A stretch of DNA of 64,000 bases, from contig CAVOSX010000001.1 in NCBI GenBank assembly GCA_963699015.1, positions 806,001 through 870,000 on the forward strand, written 5' to 3'. Below the pieces are notes generated by a model. It saw only the letters and a program-made list of their open reading frames with translations, had not been told where the DNA came from and did not search any database. The position numbers and the translations under genes are program-made. Positions within the stretch are counted from its first letter, which is position 1. Every line of letters starts with the position of its first letter. The DNA is from PALSA-505 sp963699015 (GTDB lineage Bacteria > Actinomycetota > Actinomycetes > Streptosporangiales > Streptosporangiaceae). Shown here in pieces: positions 25,221 through 32,499 of this stretch.

Positions 25221-26165
25221 GGCGCTGGCTAGGGCGGATGAGGTCGCGCGGAGGGTGTCGAGGACGCGGCTCAGGTAGGGCAGCCGGGCGTAGCCCGAGG
25301 TGGTCAGCGCGAAGGTGGTGCGAGTGATCGGCGGGATGAGCGGGTGCAGGCTGATGTCGTCCGTATCGGCAGGCAGCGCCATCCGCGGCATGAGGGCGAC
25401 ACCGGCTCCGGCTGCGACCAGCGCGGTAATGGCGGAGAAGTCGCTGGCCACCGCGACCGGGCGGGGCACGAACCCCGCCGCGCCGCACGCCCGCTGGATG
25501 ACCTCGTAGCAGGACGTCGCCGGCCCGGGCATCAGCCACCACTCGTCCGCGAAGTCGGCCAGGGCGATGCCCTGGCCCGGCCGCAGGCGGTGCCGGCTGG
25601 CGACGCCGGGGCCGCACGCGAGGACGACCTCCTCGTCCATCAGGTCGTGCCGCTCGCAGCCGGCCAGCTCGTCGGCAGGAAGCAGGCTGTAGGCATGCAC
25701 GATCGCGATGTCCACCTCACCGCGCCGCAGGGCATCGATGGCCGCTTCCGGTTCGCTCACGGTCATGCGCAGGTCGACGGGTTCATCGGTGCGCACGCTG
25801 AACGGCCGGCCGGTGCCGCGGGCGAGCCGGCGCCACACCTCGGGCAGCAGCATGCGCGCGGCCGACGGGAAGGCGGCGATGCGTACCTGGCCGCGGCCGC
25901 CGCTTCGCAGCCCCTGCAGGTCGGCCTCGGCCGCCGCGAGGCTGCCGAGTATAACCTCGGCATGCTCGACGAGCAGACGGCCGGCCGCGGTGAGCTGCAA
26001 CGTCCTGCCCTGCCTGGTCAGCAGGGGCAGTCCCGCCTCTTTTTCCAGCGCGGCAAGCTGCTGGGAGACCGCCGGCCCGGTGAGATGCTGAGCCTCTGCG
26101 GTCGCTGCGACGGTACCGTGCACCGCCAGGTCACGAAGCAGACGAAGACGCCGTGCATCGAGCAA
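25212..26165 (-). CDS. LysR-family transcriptional regulator
   Basis: 317 aa from TTG 26165. The N-terminal winged HTH (1-60) has AATAEAQHLTGPAVSQQLAALEKEAG, and the periplasmic-binding-protein-like effector domain covers about 90-300 (VRIAAFPSAARMLLPEV, GEVDIAIVHAY). The effector is not predictable. Regulators of this type usually control a divergent gene, but upstream is only a 282-bp gap followed by an ABC permease reading toward it, so the target is likely itself or remote. Its 3' end is built from the repeat array, giving ASSALASAQQ. Confidence 0.88.
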   Translation of the reverse strand: MLDARRLRLLRDLAVHGTVAATAEAQHLTGPAVSQQLAALEKEAGLPLLTRQGRTLQLTAAGRLLVEHAEVILGSLAAAEADLQGLRSGGRGQVRIAAFPSAARMLLPEVWRRLARGTGRPFSVRTDEPVDLRMTVSEPEAAIDALRRGEVDIAIVHAYSLLPADELAGCERHDLMDEEVVLACGPGVASRHRLRPGQGIALADFADEWWLMPGPATSCYEVIQRACGAAGFVPRPVAVASDFSAITALVAAGAGVALMPRMALPADTDDISLHPLIPPITRTTFALTTSGYARLPYLSRVLDTLRATSSALASAQQ

Positions 26166-26447
26166 TGATTCACCTACCGACCGATATCCGGGCGATGCCG
26201 CCGGGACACCCGACGACCTGTTTGCCGGTTAGACCATCCGGCCTATACCAATTCATCGCTCCATGTCGACCGAGTTTTCGGCTGACGCCGGGCAGCCGGG
26301 GCGACAAGACGAAGCATTAGCGCTGGTACAGCGATACAGATGCTCCGCGTTACTCCCGCAGAACCCGCTGACGCCGGCCCGTGAAACAGCCGATGCAAGA
26401 CGGCGGCCGCCCCGCAGCCACCAGGCGGCCTGCGTACTGGCCAGGCC

Positions 26448-27350
26448 CTACTCGGTCTTACGGAACTCGGCGATCGCCACCAGCAGCATCCCCAGGCCCA
26501 TCGCCGCCACGATTCCCAGCGACAGCCCCACAGGGACGGCCCAGCCCGCCCACGTGACACCAGGCGCCAGCACGTGCACCGCCAGCGGGTTGAGGTTCAG
26601 GTGGTTGAACACCGCGCGCCGCATCGGGTCGACAATGTAGGTCAGCGGGTCGAACCTGGTCAGAACGGACAGCCAGGCCGGCAGCCCGGTCAGCGGGTAC
26701 AGCGCCCCGGACAGGAAGAACAGCGGCATGACCAGCATCTGGGTCAGCGCCATGAAGGCCTGGATCTGCTTGATCCGCGCTGCCATCATCACGCCGAACG
26801 CGGTCAGCGTGAACGACAGCAGCAGCAGCTCGCCGATGAGTGTGAGGAACAGCACCGGGTTGTAGGGCACGTGCGCGAAGCCGGCCAGGATCAAGATCAC
26901 GATGCCCTGGAGCGTCGCCACGGTAGCGCCGCCCAGGCACTTGCCTATGACCAGCGCGGCCCGGCTGACCGGAGCGACCAGCATCTCCCGCAGGAAGCCG
27001 AACTCGCGGTCCCACACGATCGAGGCGGCCGAGAATATGGCGGTGAACAGCACCGACATGGCCAGCACGCCCGGGTAGATGAAGGTCTTGAAGTCCACGC
27101 CTGACGGCAGGCCGTGCCGGGCCAGCGAAGACAGCCCGGTGCCGAGCACGAACAGGAACAGCACCGGCTGGATGAGGCCGGTGATGGCGCGCAGCCGGTC
27201 GCTGCGGAACCTGATCAGCTCGCGCCGCCATACGATGCCGGCCGCCCGCAGGTCCTGGCGCAGGTTTCGCTCGGGGACCTGGACCCGGATGGTCTCGGTG
27301 AGTTCCCGGCGGCCGGCCTCGGCCGGCGACGTGGTGAGCTCGGTAGCCAT
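26448..27350 (-). CDS. ABC-2 type transporter permease (DrrB-like)
   Basis: 300 aa, about six membrane helices, with the ABC-2 signature in REFGFLREMLVAPVSRAALVIGK and the conserved SGALYPLTGLPAWL near the end. Related to daunorubicin-resistance DrrB exporters of lipids or drugs. ATG 27350 is selected because AGGAGG, formed by the last codons of the ATPase gene, is 8 nt upstream; the GTG three codons earlier lies on that site. It overlaps functionally with the ATPase, 5 nt apart. Confidence 0.91.
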   Translation of the reverse strand: MATELTTSPAEAGRRELTETIRVQVPERNLRQDLRAAGIVWRRELIRFRSDRLRAITGLIQPVLFLFVLGTGLSSLARHGLPSGVDFKTFIYPGVLAMSVLFTAIFSAASIVWDREFGFLREMLVAPVSRAALVIGKCLGGATVATLQGIVILILAGFAHVPYNPVLFLTLIGELLLLSFTLTAFGVMMAARIKQIQAFMALTQMLVMPLFFLSGALYPLTGLPAWLSVLTRFDPLTYIVDPMRRAVFNHLNLNPLAVHVLAPGVTWAGWAVPVGLSLGIVAAMGLGMLLVAIAEFRKTE

Positions 27351-27355
27351 GCCTG

Positions 27356-28411
27356 TCACCTCCTTCGCCAGGCGTTGACCATGGTCCGCATCCGGTCGGT
27401 GCCCGAGGCCTCGGCGTCGCGGATGGTCTTGCCCGTGTAGGACATGAAAACGTCGTCCAGCGAGGGCCTGGACACGCTGACCGACTGGATCGGGACATTG
27501 AGCTCGGCGAACAGCCGGGGGACGAACTGCTCGCCCGAGGGCACGGAGAACGTGACCGCGCCATCGTGCATGGCCGCGCCCAGGCCGAAGGTGGTGGCGA
27601 GCGCCTCGATCGCCGTCGCGTCGTCGGCGGTGTGGATCTGGACCCGGTCTTCGCCGACGCTCGCCTTCAGCGCCTCCGGGGTGTCGATGGCCACGATCTG
27701 GCCGTGGTCGATGATCGCGATCCGGTCGCAGTTCTCGGCCTCGTCCATGTAGTGCGTGGTCAGGAAGATGGTGATGTCCTCGCGGCCCTTCAGGTCGTTG
27801 ATGTACTCCCAGATGGACGAGCGCGTCTGCGGGTCCAGGCCCACCGTCGGCTCGTCCAGGAAGAGCACCCGGGGGGCATGCAGCAGCCCGCGGGCAATCT
27901 CCAGCCTCCGCTGCATGCCGCCCGAGTACGTGCTCACCAGGTTGTCCCGCCGGTCCCAGAGGCCGACCATCTCGAGCACCTGGCGCATCCGGGGCGCGAC
28001 TGCCTTCTTCGGGACCGCGTACAGATCCGCGTGGAACTGCAGGTTCTGCGCGCCGGTGAGATAGGTGTCGAGCGTGGTGTCCTGGAACACCAGGCCGATA
28101 TTGCGCCGGACCGTGTCCCGTTCCCGGGTGACGTCATGGCCCGCGACGGTGGCAGTGCCTGAGGTCGGGGTGGCCAGGGTGCACAAGATCTTGATGGTGG
28201 TGGACTTGCCGGCCCCGTTCGGCCCCAGGAAGCCGAAGGTCTCCCCCGGCCTGACCTCGAAATCGATGCCCCGGACGGCCTCGATCTCGCCGTATCGTTT
28301 GGTCAGCCCGCTGACCCGGACGGCGGGCTGGCCGGCCGACGATGACCCGCCGGCGCCGTCGGTGTCGCCGGCCCGCGCCGGCGGGGCATCTGCTGTCGGC
28401 TTGATCGTCAC
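27356..28411 (-). CDS. ABC transporter ATP-binding protein (DrrA-like)
   Basis: 351 aa. An Ala/Gly-rich 30-residue leader precedes the ABC domain with Walker A GPNGAGKST, signature TYSGGMQRRLEIARGL and Walker B VLFLDEPTVGLDP. The C-terminal about 100 residues are the DrrA-type extension (LDDVFMSYTGKTIRD). GTG 28411 has AGGAGG 8 nt upstream. Placed between padR and the permease gene on one strand, forming a padR-drrA-drrB-like exporter operon; substrate unknown. Confidence 0.93.
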   Translation of the reverse strand: MTIKPTADAPPARAGDTDGAGGSSSAGQPAVRVSGLTKRYGEIEAVRGIDFEVRPGETFGFLGPNGAGKSTTIKILCTLATPTSGTATVAGHDVTRERDTVRRNIGLVFQDTTLDTYLTGAQNLQFHADLYAVPKKAVAPRMRQVLEMVGLWDRRDNLVSTYSGGMQRRLEIARGLLHAPRVLFLDEPTVGLDPQTRSSIWEYINDLKGREDITIFLTTHYMDEAENCDRIAIIDHGQIVAIDTPEALKASVGEDRVQIHTADDATAIEALATTFGLGAAMHDGAVTFSVPSGEQFVPRLFAELNVPIQSVSVSRPSLDDVFMSYTGKTIRDAEASGTDRMRTMVNAWRRR

Positions 28412-28434
28412 TCCTGCTGCCTCCTATGTCTGTC

Positions 28435-29172
28435 TCAGAGACTAGTCGCCCCGTCCGCGGCAGCATCGTCACCGGGATCGGGCTGGCCCTGGCCGGCCTC
28501 GCCGGCGTCCTCTTCAGCAGCGAGGATCCGGTACAGGCTGCGGCGGGTGTCCTTCAGGATTGCCTGCGCCTCGGCGATCTGAGCGTCGGAACCCGCCTGG
28601 GTCACCTGCATGGCCGCCATCGCGAGCTGCCCGATCAGGCCCCGCATTTCCCGGACCGATCCATGCTCCCGGCCGGCCACGATTTCCCATGGCGCGTTCA
28701 CTTCGTCGGCATGCTCGGTCATGTACGAGCGGCCCTCGTCGGTGAGGGCGAAGCCGCTGCGGCCGCCTTCCATGCTCGCGGCGCTGATCAGGCCCTCGTC
28801 CTCCAGCTGCTGCAGGGCCGGGTAGACCGACCCCGGGCTCGGCTGCCACACTCCCCCGCTGCGCGAGGCTATCTCCTGGATGATCTGGTAGCCGTTCCTG
28901 GGCTCCTCCGCGAGCAGGGCCAGGGCCGCTGCGCGCACGTCTCCGCGCCGTACCCGGGGGCGGCGCCGCGGCTCGTCGTGCATCCACCAGCCGGGTCCGT
29001 GCCGCATCGGGCCGACGCGCTTCTGCCGCGGGCGGTCCCAGGCCGGCGGCGGGCCCCATGGTTCGTCATCGTGCTCCTCGTGATGTCCGGCATGCTCTGC
29101 GGGCACGCTGAAACTGCGTCGTGCCCGCCCTCGGCCGCCTCGGCGCGGCCAGTCGTCTTCTTCGTGCCTCAT
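28435..29172 (-). CDS. PadR-family transcriptional regulator with His/Arg-rich N-terminal extension
   Basis: 245 aa from ATG 29172. Residues about 1-75 are disordered and rich in His, Arg, Asp and Trp (AEHAGHHEEHDDEPWGPP, HGPGWWMHDEP). The PadR winged helix follows (RRGDVRAAALALLAEEPRNG, YQIIQEIASRSGG, SPGSVYPALQQLEDEGLI) and then a C-terminal dimerisation helix bundle. It probably represses the exporter genes that begin 23 nt downstream and itself; inverted repeats lie in its leader and promoter region. The His-rich tail is unusual enough to mention but also known in actinobacterial PadR proteins. Confidence 0.9.
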   Translation of the reverse strand: MRHEEDDWPRRGGRGRARRSFSVPAEHAGHHEEHDDEPWGPPPAWDRPRQKRVGPMRHGPGWWMHDEPRRRPRVRRGDVRAAALALLAEEPRNGYQIIQEIASRSGGVWQPSPGSVYPALQQLEDEGLISAASMEGGRSGFALTDEGRSYMTEHADEVNAPWEIVAGREHGSVREMRGLIGQLAMAAMQVTQAGSDAQIAEAQAILKDTRRSLYRILAAEEDAGEAGQGQPDPGDDAAADGATSL

Positions 29173-29194
29173 CGCGTACTCCCTGTGTCTCTCC

Positions 29195-29230
29195 GGGCTA
29201 TCGATGCTTTTAGCTGCTCTTCGATAGCCC
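29195..29230 (-). promoter_or_regulatory. Inverted repeat in the padR leader (operator or hairpin)
   Basis: Arms 29195-29204 (GGGCTATCGA) and 29221-29230 (TCGATAGCCC) are perfect 10-bp complements, 16 nt apart, 22 nt upstream of padR. The TATCGA core is shared with the nearby palindrome, which suggests two sites for one protein. Confidence 0.5.
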
Positions 29231-29255
29231 GCATACTGTTCTGATAGCTCAAAGA

Positions 29256-29267
29256 TATATCGATATA
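29256..29267. promoter_or_regulatory. Perfect palindrome TATATCGATATA, likely PadR operator
   Basis: A 12-bp perfect palindrome 84 nt upstream of padR in an AT-rich patch. PadR proteins bind short AT-rich palindromes overlapping their own promoters, so autoregulation is inferred. Confidence 0.55.
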
Positions 29268-29484
29268 CGTCACATGGCAAGCCCGGGACGCCGGCTGGGG
29301 GTGGGGGAGCTGAGCGGAAGGCGGACCAGCGGGGGCCTGATCTGAGGTGGCGGCGGATCCGGTGAGCCTGATCTGAGGTGAAGGCGAACCCGCAGGCGCG
29401 GGCCGAAGAGGGGGCGGACAGCACGGGCCGAAGAGGGGCGGACAGGCGCGTGCCGAAGACGGGCGGACCTGCGTGCGGCCGTGC

Positions 29485-30030
29485 TCAGCCGATGGGCAGC
29501 TGGTACTCGCGGCGGACGCTGGAACCGAGCCGGGAGATGTCCGCGCCATAGACGTGCAGCGATATCGTCACGCCAGCGCCGGCATTGCGCACCCGGTGGA
29601 TGTCACCGGGCGGGGCAAAGCCGCTCACCTGGCCGATCGTGTTCTCCGCGCTGCCCGCAGGCACGAGACGGCGGCCGTCATCGGCCAGCGCGAAGAGTTC
29701 CTCGTGCTCGGCCCCCTGGAGCACGCCGAACACGCACCAGGTGACGTGGTCGTGCACCGGCGTGACCTGGCCGGGCAGCCACACCATGGCCAGGACAGAG
29801 AATGACCCGTCCGGCTCGGCGTGCAGCAGGTGGCTGCGGTACCGGGCCGGGTCGCCCCGGCGCTCGGCGTCGGTGAGGATCTCCGGGCCCGGCAGGTGCA
29901 GGCGGAGCTGCCCGGCGACCAGGCCCGCGGTCCGTGCCCAGTCGCCGCCCCGGCGCACCGCGCCGCGGACAGCGATCACGACATCCGAAAGACCCGGTGT
30001 AGTGGTGGAGGCGGCGCTGACGGTCGTCAT
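29485..30030 (-). CDS. Cysteine dioxygenase-type cupin protein
   Basis: 181 aa. Thiol dioxygenase of the bacterial CDO family, using non-haem iron held by three His. His93 and His95 occur in TPVHDHVTWCVFGVLQG and His145 in PPGDIHRVRN; Cys99 is near the metal site. Substrate may be cysteine (to cysteine sulfinate) or 3-mercaptopropionate; the sequence alone does not decide. ATG 30030 is preferred to the TTG three codons earlier. No obvious operon partner; the molybdenum cofactor genes begin upstream on the same strand, 94 nt away. Confidence 0.85.
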   Translation of the reverse strand: MTTVSAASTTTPGLSDVVIAVRGAVRRGGDWARTAGLVAGQLRLHLPGPEILTDAERRGDPARYRSHLLHAEPDGSFSVLAMVWLPGQVTPVHDHVTWCVFGVLQGAEHEELFALADDGRRLVPAGSAENTIGQVSGFAPPGDIHRVRNAGAGVTISLHVYGADISRLGSSVRREYQLPIG

Positions 30031-30124
30031 GCCTGTCAACCTAGGAACCGAAAGCTCATAGGTCTAATGCCAATAAGCTGCGTGATCCATAGACGTCGTT
30101 GATGAGTTTGCGGGCGATGCGGCC

Positions 30125-30367
30125 TTAGCCGTCGGCATCGCGGTCCCATCCGGCCGCGAGCTCGCTGATCCGGGCCGCCGAGGCCTCCAGCGGATGGCCC
30201 TGCGCCACCGCCAGCCCCAGCAGGTATGCGGTCAGCGGCGCGGCCGGCCGGTCTACCCGGTGCGCCACGTCCCTGGCCATATCGAGGATGATCCGGGCAT
30301 CGACCGAACCGGCCGGCACGTCGAATTCGAGGCACACGACCTCGGCCCACTCCTCCAGCGCGCTCAT
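30125..30367 (-). CDS. DUF6457 small protein linked to MobA
   Basis: 80 aa, MSALEEWAEVVCLEFDVPAG start, all-helical. This small domain is found next to, or fused with, molybdenum cofactor guanylyltransferase in actinobacteria, and here it starts 22 nt after mobA. A role in Moco delivery or MobA regulation is inferred from this linkage only. GGGAGGGG lies 9 nt before the ATG. Confidence 0.82.
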   Translation of the reverse strand: MSALEEWAEVVCLEFDVPAGSVDARIILDMARDVAHRVDRPAAPLTAYLLGLAVAQGHPLEASAARISELAAGWDRDADG

Positions 30368-30389
30368 CGCCGCAAACCCCTCCCTGCGC

Positions 30390-30998
30390 TCATCGCGGCA
30401 CGCCCGGCCCGCGCCCGGCGGGATCGCCGGGCCAGGAGCGTGCCCGACGCACATCATCCTCCGTGTCGCAGTCCAGCCACGGCGGCGGACCCGGCTGACC
30501 CGGGGCCGGCCCGAGCATGACCGGTGCCAGCGGACCCAGCAGCCCGCGCAGCGAGCCGCCCCGGTAACCGCGGCTGGCCGCCCGGAGCGTCGGGGCCGGC
30601 CAGCAGCCGGCCAGCCACTGCGGCCGGCCGGTGTCATCGGCCAGCACCGCGCCCGCGCCCTGCCGGGCTCCCGCGGCGGCCGCCAGCAGCGAGCTCAGGT
30701 GCCCCGCCAGGATGAAGGGCAGGTCGGCGGCGAGCACGAGGACCCACGGCGCGGCCACCTCGGCCAGCCCCCGGCGCAGCGCGGGCACCGGCCCGGACCC
30801 CGGCGGCTCTTCCCGCACCACCAGCAGCCTGCCGCGCGCGAGCACCAGCCCTGGCCGGGGCGGGCCGACCACGATCACCAGCCGCGCGCCTGCATCGGCC
30901 GCGGCCGACGTCACCGAGGCGACCAGGCTGCGTTCACCCACCACGAGCGCCGGCTTGTCGGCGCCGCCCAGCCGCGACGCGTGCCCGCCGGCCAGCAC
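30390..30998 (-). CDS. mobA: Molybdenum cofactor guanylyltransferase
   Basis: 202 aa. Attaches GMP to molybdopterin, giving the MGD form used by formate dehydrogenases. The nucleotide-binding loop LAGGHASRLGGADKPAL is at the very N-terminus, LAADLPFILAGHL carries the metal-binding Asp, and WLDCDTEDDVRRA is the C-terminal signature. The GTG at 30998 is the only standard start in frame, yet the family normally has several residues (here DAVV encoded just upstream) before LAGG. Most likely a short start or a non-standard upstream codon. Operon with DUF6457; moaA precedes it by 107 nt. Confidence 0.87.
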   Translation of the reverse strand: MLAGGHASRLGGADKPALVVGERSLVASVTSAAADAGARLVIVVGPPRPGLVLARGRLLVVREEPPGSGPVPALRRGLAEVAAPWVLVLAADLPFILAGHLSSLLAAAAGARQGAGAVLADDTGRPQWLAGCWPAPTLRAASRGYRGGSLRGLLGPLAPVMLGPAPGQPGPPPWLDCDTEDDVRRARSWPGDPAGRGPGVPR

Positions 30999-31105
30999 GA
31001 CTGCGTCGAGCCGAAGACCAGGGTCGTCCGAACGGCCCCCGGCCGGCCCTTCGCCCGATCAGCCGGCGCCCGGCGCGGCGCGGCCTTGCGGGCGGTGCAC
31101 CAGGC

Positions 31106-32095
31106 TCAGCCGCCGATGGCCGACATCGGCCGGTCCGGCTGCAGGAACGACGGGTCATCGATGCCGTGCCCTGGCCGTTTCGCGGCCACCGCGCGTCGCC
31201 ACCGTTCGGCCAGATCGGCGTCGGCGGCCCCGGCGCGCATCGGGCCGCGCAGGTCGCTCTCCTCCCGGGCGAACAGGCAGTTGCGCACCTGCCCGTCCGC
31301 GGTGAGCCGGACCCGGTCGCAGGATCCGCAGAACGGGCGGGTCACCGAGCCGATGATGCCTACCCGGGCCGGTCCGCCGTTGACCAGGAACGACTCGGCC
31401 GGCGCAGAGCCGCGCGCGCCCGGGTCATCGGACGCGAGCACGAAATCCGCGCCCAGGACGCTGAGGATCTCCTCGGCGGTCACCATGTTCTCGCGCCGCC
31501 AGCCGTGCTGGGCATCCAGCGGCATCTGCTCGATGAACCGCAGCTCATAGAAGCGCGCCAGGCAGTAACGCAGCAGCTCGGGCGCTTCGCCGTCGTTGAT
31601 GCCGCGCATCAGCACCGTGTTGACCTTGACCGGCGCGAGCCCGGCATCGGCCGCCGCGGCCAGGCCGGCCAGCACCTCGGGCAGCCTGTCCCGGTGGGTC
31701 AGCGCACGGAAGGTCTCGGGGCGCAGCGTATCCAGGGACACGTTGACCCGGTCCAGGCCGGCCTGCCGCAGCGAGCGGACCAGTCGCGCCAGCCCGATCG
31801 CGTTGGTGGTGAGTGATATTTCCGGACGCGGCGCGAGCCGGGCCGTACGCTCGATGATTCCCGCGAGCCCCCGCCGCAACAGCGGCTCGCCGCCGGTGAA
31901 GCGCACCTCGCGGATACCGAGCTGCTCGACGCCGATCCGGATCAGCCGGATAACCTCGTCATCGGTGAGCAGATCCGGCTTGGGCAGCCAGTCGAGGCCC
32001 TCGGCCGGCATGCAGTAGGCGCAGCGCAGATTGCACCGGTCGGTGAGGGAGACGCGCAGGTCAGTGGCCACTCGGCCGTACGCGTCGGCCAGCAC
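31106..32095 (-). CDS. moaA: GTP 3',8-cyclase (radical SAM), molybdenum cofactor step 1
   Basis: 329 aa radical SAM enzyme that starts molybdopterin synthesis with MoaC. The N-terminal cluster motif is C21-x3-C25-x2-C28 (DRCNLRCAYCMP). The C-terminal cluster is CGSCDRVRLTADGQVRNC. The protein ends in GG, the essential di-glycine that enters the active site. GTG 32095 is fixed by GGGAGGTG six nt upstream; the longer open frame upstream is not similar to the family. First of the moaA-mobA-DUF6457 group. Confidence 0.95.
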   Translation of the reverse strand: MLADAYGRVATDLRVSLTDRCNLRCAYCMPAEGLDWLPKPDLLTDDEVIRLIRIGVEQLGIREVRFTGGEPLLRRGLAGIIERTARLAPRPEISLTTNAIGLARLVRSLRQAGLDRVNVSLDTLRPETFRALTHRDRLPEVLAGLAAAADAGLAPVKVNTVLMRGINDGEAPELLRYCLARFYELRFIEQMPLDAQHGWRRENMVTAEEILSVLGADFVLASDDPGARGSAPAESFLVNGGPARVGIIGSVTRPFCGSCDRVRLTADGQVRNCLFAREESDLRGPMRAGAADADLAERWRRAVAAKRPGHGIDDPSFLQPDRPMSAIGG

Positions 32096-32499
32096 CCCGG
32101 CACCTCCCTGAGCAGAACTTCGCCAAACCCGGCACCCCGCCAGCCTATGCGGCCTGCCCCGGTCCGGCTGCGCTGCGCACCGGGCTGGCGATGATCGAGA
32201 CCAGGAACCGGATAGCCGGAATATGGGAACAGAGTTTCGCGCAGATGGCCGGAACCGCCGTTCTGTCCTCCGTGGACACCGCACAGGCCACTGCGGTCCC
32301 GACACAGTACCAGGCGCGACCCGGGCGCCGGGCGATCGTGGCCACCGGCCTGGCCAGCCTCCGCGGCCCGGCGGCCCGCCGGCCCGGCCAGAATTCCCGA
32401 TCACCCTCCCCGGCGAGTCTGCGTGATCAAGCCCTCCGGGTCATCTAGAGTGCCGGCGGGACTTGATGATCTTTACTCTGTCGGGGAAGCGAGCCAATC
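32096..32499. other. 404-bp divergent intergenic region
   Basis: Separates moaA (minus) from the DUF1906 gene (plus). Two overlapping open frames on opposite strands (about 32145-32448) show no ribosome binding sites or recognisable domains. No Moco or c-di-AMP riboswitch consensus could be matched by eye. TACTCT near 32474 is a possible -10 box for the plus-strand gene. Confidence 0.6.

Larger units (their letters stand above)
29173..29484. other. 312-bp intergenic region: padR leader, operators, short repeats
   Basis: No gene supported. It contains the padR leader with an inverted repeat, a TATATCGATATA palindrome in a notably AT-rich patch (29196-29275), a duplicated CCTGATCTGAGGTG (29336 and 29367), and three tandem 24-25-bp GCGCGGGCCGAAGAG-type units. 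Confidence 0.7.

Noticed and set aside
26243..26560. Frame of 105 codons overlapping the 3' end of the ABC permease gene
   Set aside because: Mostly antisense-frame translation of the permease end; Trp/Arg/Cys-rich and without a plausible start.
29396..29468. Tandem units considered as a CRISPR array
   Set aside because: Units are directly adjacent without unique spacers and differ from each other; no cas genes in the window.
32191..32448. Open frame of 85 codons between moaA and the DUF1906 gene
   Set aside because: No ribosome binding site, third-position G+C is lower than in real genes here, and an equally long frame lies on the opposite strand.
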